This document shows positions 1-4,914 of a stretch of 12,198 bases of DNA, one piece after another. The stretch covers positions 1 through 12,198 of the forward strand of contig JALTMC010000682.1 of NCBI GenBank assembly GCA_027005175.1, written 5' to 3'. The notes under the pieces were generated by a model. That model was not told the origin of the DNA and ran no database searches. It worked only from the letters and a program-made list of their open reading frames with translations. The position numbers and the translations under genes were made by a program. Each line of letters begins with the position of its first letter. Positions within the stretch are counted from its first letter, which is position 1. Source of the stretch: Myxococcales bacterium. GTDB lineage: Bacteria; Myxococcota_C; UBA6777.

Positions 1-141
1 GGTCTGAGCCGGGTGCGCTCCCAAAGAGGAGGGCAACCACAAGCGATGTTGCTTTTACGAGCATATCAAAAGGCCGGTCGTTGGGATGAGTTTATCAGGA
101 TAACGATCGCAAATCTCTCGAAAGTAGGCGAAGTTGGCTGA
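1..141 (+). CDS. C-terminal end of a helical, TPR-like protein (partial)
   Basis: Frame 1 is open from the first base to a TGA at 139-141, giving 46 residues with no start inside the window. The piece AMLLLRAYQKAGRWDEFIRI has the spacing of small and large residues typical of a tetratricopeptide-type helix pair (A-x-x-L-L-x-A-Y-x-x-A-G-R-W-D-E). I therefore read it as the last repeat of a TPR or similar scaffold protein. It is followed by a gene-free stretch and shows no clear link to the eroded genes downstream. The short length makes this a tentative call; a chance open frame is possible. Confidence 0.5.
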   Translation, partial: GLSRVRSQRGGQPQAMLLLRAYQKAGRWDEFIRITIANLSKVGEVG

Positions 142-497
142 CCCCCTTTTTGGGATCGCACCCGAGAACCTGTGCAGACTTGCACGCCAAAGGAGGCAAC
201 TTATCGTTCGTTGTGTCCATTTTCTTTTTATAACAACATCCAAGTTATAGTGTGTTTTAACTCAAACACTGTAAGAAGCTCGTTTCAAGTTTTCCTTCTT
301 TACAAGTTTTTTCAGCTGTGTCACTATCATCTTAATCCAATGATAATGAATTGATGGAGTTAAGTCGTTGGTCTTCGCTGCACATTTTGTGGGGTGGAGC
401 GAAGTACAATGATCCCTTTCGCGGATTGAAGAAGAAGTATCCCTTTGACTATGATGCTTCTATCTATTTCGATGACATTGTGGCGGAGAACTCGATC
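142..497. other. Intergenic stretch without a recognisable gene
   Basis: I see no gene-like reading frame here on either strand. It is more AT-rich than its surroundings. A short inverted repeat, GTGTTT at 252-257 against AAACAC at 264-269, has a 6-nt loop; it is not followed by a T-run on either strand, so I do not call it a terminator. The + frame that contains the nuclease fragment downstream stays open from about 351. The 49 codons ahead of the ATG at 498 have no good ribosome binding site, and I cannot match them to a family. Confidence 0.5.
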
Positions 498-710
498 ATG
501 GCTACCCGTACTCAACTCAGTTTTGCGACCTGCAATCTCTACAACCTTAATGCGCCTGGCCTGAGAATCTACTCCGATTCCGATGGATGGAGTCAGGAGG
601 AATATGACAAGAAAATCGCTTGGACCGCATCTGTGCTTGAAAAGCTGAAGTCGGATGTCTACGGATTTCAAGAGTTGTGGCATCGCGGTGCGTTAGAAGA
701 TGCTTTTTAA
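498..710 (+). pseudogene. 5' fragment of an endonuclease/exonuclease/phosphatase (EEP) family gene
   Basis: The 70 residues from the ATG at 498 begin with a beta strand and loop, FATCNLYNLNAPG, then WSQEEYDKKIAWTASVLEKL, then DVYGFQELW. This is the N-terminal pattern of EEP-fold hydrolases: the T/C-N-L-Y-N strand carries the metal- and substrate-contacting Asn, and the Glu of GFQE is the metal ligand. Family members normally run to about 250-350 residues and contain further catalytic Asp, Asn and His motifs. Here the frame stops (TAA 708-710) right after the first quarter, and I find no continuation in any frame downstream. A GGCGGAG at 482-488 lies about 9 nt upstream of the ATG and could serve as its ribosome binding site; the frame is also open further upstream to 354. 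The family assignment rests on my pattern recognition. The truncation is plain from the sequence. Confidence 0.6.
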
Positions 711-820
711 CGAGCCATTTGTAAACAACGAATCCAGAGCCTTCTGCCTGGAACGGTCTGCTACCATCCTTTTCGGTTCGATTCAATCTTGCTCGTTGAC
801 GCTTTGTAGTCCTTTACAGA

Positions 821-1159
821 TCAATTCGCGGCAGGGAACCAAGTCCGTAACTTCTCCAACAAGGTATGTAACGAAGGATCTTGGCATCTTCCTATGGAAA
901 TACGGCTTGCAAGCTCCCTGTAGATGGCCGAAGACCTTGGTCTTTTCCTTGGTCCATTACGCAGCGCCCACTCGGCAGCCTCTTTGGGTCTCGCAGGCTT
1001 AGTGCCGTTGGGTTGTAGCCAGCCTTCCTGCTCAAGGGCCGAGCGTAAATCATCCCACGAACGCCATCCCATTGTTGTGGCCGTATGAGGAGAATTTGCC
1101 CATAGCCAGAGGTCAACTTCAGGTTCTAAGACAAGAGCAAGACCATCTTCTTCATCCCA
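821..1159 (-). pseudogene. C-terminal remnant of the ATPase's partner protein (defence-type, unnamed family)
   Basis: Reading the - strand in the frame that ends at 821 gives about 112 residues. They begin WDEEDGLALVLEPEVDLWLW, continue with NSPHT and GWRSWDDLRSALEQEGWL, then KPARPKEAAEWAL, then PRSSAIYRELASRIS, then RCQDPSLHTLLEKLRTWFP. The order LEPE-x-(D/E)-x-W-x-W, SPH, GW, KP-x-RPKEA, PRSSA-(I/L)-Y, RC-x-DP and L-x-x-WFP reads as a genuine conserved C-terminus. I associate it with proteins encoded directly after AAA/ABC-type ATPases in bacterial defence loci; I cannot assign a Pfam name with certainty. There is no start codon near the beginning. An ATG exists only at 1072, inside the conserved part. 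The frame emerges directly from the end of the ATPase fragment, so a deletion has probably joined the two. Confidence 0.55.
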
Positions 1160-1632
1160 ACTTTCAGTGCAGGATGATCAGAGCCTTGGACAATATCAAT
1201 AGCTCCTGTAGCGGCTTTGCCAAAGCATAGAAGTTGGTTGCGATTTATGAGACTTAGCACGAGGGGAGAGTGGGTAGCACAAAAGAGTTGACCATCATAC
1301 ACCGATGATAGAGATTGGACTACTGCTTGTAGTGCTCTTGGATGGACTCCATTCTCTGGCTCCTCAATCAAAATGAGTTGTGCAGATCTTTTTGCATAAG
1401 CCATCAACGTGAGGGCGAGCATACGCAAAGTACCGTCTGACAGTAACCAAGCTTCAGGAGAGCATTTCCAGGAATCTTTATCGTTTGTCAACGTCAATAC
1501 AAACTTCATGACCAAAGTATAATTCTTATTTCTATGCTGAGTGGGTTTGCAAGATCGTGTATCGTTCAAAAATGAATTCCCTATGAGCTTGGTTCTAGTC
1601 TGAATCGTATGGGCCGAGAAATCTTTTGCCAT
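1126..1632 (-). pseudogene. AAA/ABC-type (SMC-like, OLD-like) ATPase fragment lacking Walker A
   Basis: The 168-residue frame contains the C-terminal half of an ABC-ATPase head. It has a signature-like motif LLSDGTLRMLAL (S-D-G-T in place of the classical S-G-G-Q), then Walker B with catalytic Glu in LILIEEPENGVHP, then the D-loop region and the H-loop in CATHSPLVLS. This is the arrangement in AAA_21-like or OLD-like ATPases of defence systems, which normally start with a P-loop (G-x-x-G-x-G-K-S/T) in the first 40-50 residues and exceed 350 residues. No P-loop is encoded here or in other frames up to the methyltransferase. The first 30-40 codons after the ATG at 1632 do not look like the family. 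At the other end the homology stops at DHPAL and the frame closes at 1126 after a non-family tail. Both ends are therefore broken and the product cannot bind ATP normally. Confidence 0.75.
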
Positions 1633-1672
1633 CGAAGTGTATCATGTGTCCTGGATACTCATCTACCCAAAC
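1595..1672 (-). pseudogene. Last 25 codons of a BsuBI/PstI-family restriction endonuclease, catalytic core deleted
   Basis: On the - strand, in a frame different from the methyltransferase fusion, the codons spell VWVDEYPGHMIHF then DGKRFLGPYDSD and a TAG stop at 1595-1597. The H-x-IHF-x-G-x-RFLGP ending is what I recognise as the C-terminus of BsuBI/PstI-type restriction enzymes. The upstream neighbour, in the methyltransferase frame, ends with IPVTIPD, the linker at the end of the N-terminal domain of the same family. In an intact protein about 150 residues carrying the PD-(D/E)XK nuclease should lie between the two. The sequence goes directly from one to the other across a junction near 1672-1676, with a change of frame. 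This is therefore one gene with an internal deletion, not two genes. Confidence 0.7.
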
Positions 1673-3621
1673 TTATCAGGGATGGTAACAGGGATTCGCT
1701 CCATATCCCTTCGCTGTGCGTAGAGTTCCTTAAGGGTACCAGCTTCGGACAGGTATTCTTCTTTGGCTTCTTCCCACTTTTCTGTAGCAAACAAACGAAG
1801 TGCATTCAAAGCAGCAGGAGATATTTGGTATACGTTTTTCCCGCTATTGATTGGACGTGATGGAGTATCTGGATTTTGAACAACTAATCCTCCATCGAGA
1901 AATTGGTGAATCGTTTGCCGTCTCACTGTTTCGCGAGAATTTGGTGCATATTCTTTTCCATAATGCTCAGCGAAATAGTGCATCATTTCAGTTATCCCAC
2001 GCATTGGAGAATCCGCATCTTTCCACTCAGATTCAGGCTTTAAGTCAAGAAGTGATAGGAGGGTTAGAGCAGAACGTACATTGGTTTGCCCGCGTGGGAA
2101 GCCTAACTCTTTAAGTATCCCTTGAGCTTCTTTTACTTTTTCCATGGAAGCTACAGGATCTCTACTTCGTTTATTGTTTGCCATACTCAATAGTTCCTCT
2201 CGCACAAGCTGATCGATTTCACTTTGTGTCAATACAACAGAATGAGTTCGACGGGCCAGCCTGACTAGTTCATCTCTCGAAGGAAACGGAAAGTTGCGAA
2301 GGTCTGTTGCATTGACCTGGGTGTGGCCACTAAAAAGGCGAAAATACATATCTGCCAGTGATGAATTCAAATACAAAGTTAAGCCTTCAGCAAGCTCCTG
2401 CTCCAGTCCTTTCTGGTTAGAATGGATGTAGTTTAAATGATTTTCGAAGCCTACTGCATAGCTAGGTTTCACTGTTTCTGAATTAAAGAGAGTGGCCTCA
2501 ATCCGTCTTCTCTGCTCTTTCGATGAAAAGCGTTTTATAAGTACGTAAGTTCCGTTGGGGACTAGTAAATTCTCATGTTCCGCTGATATGGCTAATCCGT
2601 TTGGCTTCTTTGAATTATCGAGGGGCCAAACGACTTTGCCCTTTTGCAAATGTCCTGGATAAATAAGAGGGAAATCGTCAGGTTCAGCTTCTTGTTTGAG
2701 GTGTCTCTTGGCTCGAAAGTCCACGACCTTCCCCGTCGAAATCTCAATTCCAAGCTCATCGAAATCAGCTTTAAAATGGTCCATTTGAGAAGCCACAAGT
2801 TCACTCGTCCCATCTGTAATCAGATGAATGAATGAGGCCGTTGTATCGGGGGGAACAACTTTTTGATACGGAACTTCTCGTCTTGTTTCGTCTTCGCCGG
2901 ACTCACCTTGCGACGAGGTTACAAGAACATTTTTCGGGTTCCCCGATCCTGCTGTTGCATGAAGACTGATGTTTTCTTGGAGGACACTATCCCCTTTGAA
3001 GGCATCTGAGCGAGATTCAAACACATGCAACCGTTTCAAAACCATTCGAGCTAGAAAGTCTTTTCGGAATGGCTTGAAGTAAGGACCATTACAAAAAGAC
3101 CGTGGGGTAATTGCTACCAGTTGGCCGCCTGGCTCCAAGAGTCGCGTTGTCAAAGCTACAAAAGCAGCGTAAAGATTCGAGGTTTCTATTCCCAGTCTAC
3201 GTAGTAATTTACGGTGCTCTGAGTTCGACTTGATCTTTCTGTACGGAGGATTTTGTATCGCAAAGTTGAATCGAAGTTGTTGACCAGAAAAAAACAAGTC
3301 GGACTCGGAAAGGACGGCGTACTGGATGAAGTCCTCTGCAATGATATCAAATTCAAACTTGATACCTTTCTTTTTACAAAGGCTGTGGCATTGAGCTAGA
3401 GAGGCTCTCAACCCCTCACCAAAAGAGGGCTCTACCTCAAAAGCTGTTATGTGGACAAGCTCAGGTAGGGAGGGTTGGTTGCAAAGCATATCCACAAAAC
3501 AAACGGATAAAGAACCAACGCCGGCTCCGGCATCAAGCATACGAATCTCAGAAGTGCCTTCAAAGTCAAACATGGAAGCCATTAAGCGGCCGATTTGCGG
3601 TGGTGTGCCAAACTGGCCCAT
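1663..3621 (-). CDS. Eco57I-like N6-adenine DNA methyltransferase fused to a BsuBI/PstI restriction-enzyme N-terminal domain
   Basis: The 652-residue product is a gamma-class adenine methyltransferase. GQFGTPP at residues 2-8 is the motif X region. LDAGAGVGSLS at 29-39 is motif I, which binds S-adenosylmethionine. NPPY at 124-127 is motif IV, which holds the flipped adenine. The middle, to roughly residue 480, has the features of a target-recognition region (LPLIYPGHLQKG-like core, N-x-x-YIHSN and a closing NATDLRNFPFPS). From about residue 493 (MEKVKEAQGILKELGFPRGQ) to 649 (RDMERIPVTIPD) it matches the helical, winged-helix N-terminal domain of BsuBI/PstI restriction enzymes. It was thus a single-chain methylase-endonuclease whose nuclease is now missing. 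The ATG at 3621 is the first in frame, but the frame continues upstream with plausible protein to a TGA at 3754-3756, so the native N-terminus is likely longer. The methylase core looks intact; function depends on whether a usable start remains. Confidence 0.8.
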   Translation of the reverse strand: MGQFGTPPQIGRLMASMFDFEGTSEIRMLDAGAGVGSLSVCFVDMLCNQPSLPELVHITAFEVEPSFGEGLRASLAQCHSLCKKKGIKFEFDIIAEDFIQYAVLSESDLFFSGQQLRFNFAIQNPPYRKIKSNSEHRKLLRRLGIETSNLYAAFVALTTRLLEPGGQLVAITPRSFCNGPYFKPFRKDFLARMVLKRLHVFESRSDAFKGDSVLQENISLHATAGSGNPKNVLVTSSQGESGEDETRREVPYQKVVPPDTTASFIHLITDGTSELVASQMDHFKADFDELGIEISTGKVVDFRAKRHLKQEAEPDDFPLIYPGHLQKGKVVWPLDNSKKPNGLAISAEHENLLVPNGTYVLIKRFSSKEQRRRIEATLFNSETVKPSYAVGFENHLNYIHSNQKGLEQELAEGLTLYLNSSLADMYFRLFSGHTQVNATDLRNFPFPSRDELVRLARRTHSVVLTQSEIDQLVREELLSMANNKRSRDPVASMEKVKEAQGILKELGFPRGQTNVRSALTLLSLLDLKPESEWKDADSPMRGITEMMHYFAEHYGKEYAPNSRETVRRQTIHQFLDGGLVVQNPDTPSRPINSGKNVYQISPAALNALRLFATEKWEEAKEEYLSEAGTLKELYAQRRDMERIPVTIPDKFG

Positions 3622-3780
3622 GTTTGAGCGATGCTTTTCGGGGAGCTTGTCAAAAGCTCTGACTCGAAGGGCATCCGTGATCTCAATGATGTTTTGATTG
3701 GCGAGGTGCTTTCCTTTGAACTGAAGAGGTTCTGTGGTTGTTGGTTTTTGTCCTCATGCCTGCAAAGTAGCCACTGTCAA
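3622..3780 (-). other. Apparent lost 5' end of the methyltransferase gene
   Basis: In the methyltransferase frame, 44 codons upstream of the ATG at 3621 are open and contain no ATG, GTG or TTG. They encode a polar stretch followed by a helix-like segment, IIEITDALRVRAFDKLPEKH, which leads naturally into the GQFGTPP motif. A TGA at 3754-3756 closes the frame. Beyond it the same frame has TTG 3778-3780 preceded by AGGA, so a C-to-T change (CGA to TGA) or a frameshift relative to the ATG at 3755-3757 would explain the loss. This is inference from frame and composition only. Confidence 0.4.
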
Positions 3781-3883
3781 ATTTGTCCTTTTCGTTTATT
3801 GCTTTATATGATCGCTTCCTTCAGTCTGGTTTGTTGAAGCCAAGTTGCACACTTGATTCATACCGCGTGAGTTTAACATCTCT

Positions 3884-3915
3884 CTTTCACAAGAGCAACG
3901 GCTTGCTCCCAACAA
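3884..3915. repeat. 32-bp direct repeat, copy 1 (CRISPR-like, hairpin-forming)
   Basis: This 32-bp sequence recurs exactly at 3958-3989, giving a 74-bp period with 42 bp between the copies. Inside it GAGCAA and TTGCTC form a 6-bp hairpin around a CGGC loop. Read on the - strand the repeat starts TTGTTGGGAGC and ends TTGTGAAAG. That is the layout of many CRISPR repeats (central palindrome, GAAA-type 3' end), and 32/42 bp is within the usual repeat/spacer sizes. With only two copies and no cas gene in the window, a decayed mini-array, an operator pair or a leftover of a larger repeat are all possible. Confidence 0.9.
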
Positions 3916-3957
3916 TCCGTACAGCGAGTCGGATTCTACTGACTTATAATCAGGTAG

Positions 3958-3989
3958 CTTTCACAAGAGCAACGGCTTGCTCCCAACAA
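3958..3989. repeat. 32-bp direct repeat, copy 2
   Basis: Exact second copy of the 3884-3915 repeat, including its internal hairpin. The 42 bp between the copies (3916-3957) shows no similarity to the repeat. A weak partial resemblance to the TTGCTCCCAACAA end of the repeat occurs near 4041-4057 (CTATTCCCAAAACAA). It could be a degenerate terminal repeat, but the spacing is off by about 8 bp. Confidence 0.9.
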
Positions 3990-4236
3990 CTCACAGGGAC
4001 AGAGCCGCCCTCTCACCAGTCGAGGTGTTGACCATGCGTTGCCTATTCCCAAAACAAACGCACAAAATTTGATGTGCCGGATGTCTCAGAGGATCTTGCA
4101 TGGCTTCGTTTCACTTGAAACAGGCTGCCCTGAAAATCGACCTCCTCAATGAACCTGATGTTTTGAGGGAATGGAGCATCGAAAATGAGCGTTCCGAGTT
4201 TCACGCTTGAGTTCGGACTATTTTGGTTCCTAGAAT

Positions 4237-4273
4237 GACAAAAGGCCCTGAATCACTAGGACTCAGAGCCTTT
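4237..4273 (-). terminator. Rho-independent terminator of the tRNA-Leu gene
   Basis: On the - strand, AAAGGC-T-CTGA pairs with TCAG-G-GCCTTT (10 pairs with one internal mismatch) around an 11-nt loop, and the stem runs directly into TTTTGTC. It starts six bases beyond the 3' end of the tRNA, the expected place for the end of a monocistronic tRNA transcript. Confidence 0.8.
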
Positions 4274-4278
4274 CAAAG

Positions 4279-4362
4279 TGCCGAAGGCCGGATTCGAACC
4301 GGCACAGGATTACTCCCACTGCCCCCTCAAGACAGCGTGTCTACCAATTCCACCACTTCGGC
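4279..4362 (-). tRNA. trnL: tRNA-Leu (anticodon GAG)
   Basis: The - strand folds as a class II tRNA of 84 nt. The acceptor stem is GCCGAAG paired perfectly with CTTCGGC and followed by discriminator A. A D-loop region, TGGTGGAATTGGTAGACA, follows. The anticodon stem is CTGTC/GGCAG with loop TTGAGGG, giving anticodon GAG for CUC and CUU codons. A long variable arm typical of tRNA-Leu comes next, and the T-arm carries GGTTCGAATCC. The 3' CCA is not encoded and must be added after transcription. It sits between the eroded defence island and the protease operon. I found no repeat of its 3' end nearby that would mark an integration site. Confidence 0.97.
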
Positions 4363-4449
4363 ATTGGTATGAAACAGAAAGGTCAGGTTTTTGAGGTTTG
4401 ACCTTGCGAATGACAGGTCTTTGGAAGACCAACGTCACAAGCGGAGCGT

Positions 4450-4478
4450 TTTCTATCATACCGACATGGGGAAGTCAA
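4450..4478 (-). promoter_or_regulatory. Possible promoter of the tRNA-Leu gene
   Basis: On the - strand TTGACT (4473-4478) is a good -35 box. At 17 bp downstream lies TAGAAA (4450-4455), a 4-of-6 match to the -10 box. The better-looking TATGAT (4455-4460) is only 12 bp away from it. Either would place the start about 80-90 nt upstream of the mature tRNA. The hexamers are visible; their use is inferred. Confidence 0.4.
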
Positions 4479-4546
4479 TAGGAAAAATCGGGAGGTTGGA
4501 AAGGGGGTGAAGGTGAGGTTCGGAAGGGGTTGGAATCTATTGTTTT

Positions 4547-4800
4547 TTTGTCTGTTCTGTCTGGGAGTTGTGTTGTTTCTTATCGATGGGCTCGAATCCA
4601 TCACAAAGCCCAGAGATTGAAACGATCCGGAGTCTTCTCCATGGTTCAGGTCAGGAGGTGTGTGTTTGGTAGCTTTGTCTGTTCTGTCTGGGAGTTGTGT
4701 TGTTTCTTATCGATGGGCTCGAATCCATCACAAAGCTCAGAGATTGAAACGATCCGGAGTCTTCTCCATGGTTCAGGTCAGGAGGTGTGTGTTTGGTAGC
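4547..4800. repeat. Tandem duplication of a 127-bp unit
   Basis: Positions 4547-4673 and 4674-4800 are head-to-tail copies of a 127-bp unit that differ at a single base by eye (GCCCAG against GCTCAG). Each contains GATGG/CCATC flanking an 8-nt loop, a short hairpin. Each ends with GGTCAGGAGGTGTGTGTTTGGTAGC-like sequence, a degenerate version of the 47-bp unit that follows. The near-perfect identity indicates a recent duplication. Confidence 0.95.
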
Positions 4801-4914
4801 GTTATTGGAGGCTGCTGAGGTGTGTCAGGAGGTGTGTTGTTGGTAGCGTTGTTGGAGGCTGCTGAGGTGTGTCAGGAGGTGTGTTGTTGGTAGCGTTGTT
4901 GGAGGCTGCTGAGG
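4801..4914. repeat. Tandem 47-bp repeats (about 2.4 copies) overlapping the protease 3' end
   Basis: Units at 4801-4847 and 4848-4894 differ at one base (GTTATTGG against GTTGTTGG), and a third partial unit runs 4895-4914. The Lon-like gene's stop codon (4872-4874) and its last codons (RLSSLQQRYQQHTS) lie inside the repeats, so each unit carries a copy of the 3' end of the gene. The array therefore probably grew by tandem duplication of the protease gene's own terminus. Confidence 0.95.

Larger units (their letters stand above)
3757..4240. other. Gene-poor stretch upstream of the methyltransferase
   Basis: No convincing gene is visible on either strand. The stretch holds the 32-bp direct repeats described separately. 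A 36-codon + strand frame at 4100-4210 (MASFHLKQAAL...ERSEFHA) is preceded by AGAGGA at a good distance, but I see no family match and it may be chance. A TATAAA hexamer on the - strand near 3803-3808 could be a -10 box for the methyltransferase, but I find no matching -35. Confidence 0.5.

Noticed and set aside
55-243. 62-codon - strand frame at the left edge
   Set aside because: It overlaps the TPR-like frame on the + strand, which reads more like protein; no ribosome binding site or motif is visible.
4035-4063. GCGTTGCC and AAACAAACGC near 4035-4063 recall an integron attC site
   Set aside because: The core-site consensus and the long imperfect stem of attC are not present, and there are no gene cassettes or integrase.
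4587-4605. A tRNA T-arm-like motif, GGGCTCGAATCC, inside the 127-bp repeat
   Set aside because: The pairing GATGG/CCATC leaves an 8-nt loop instead of 7, and no acceptor, D or anticodon arm surrounds it.
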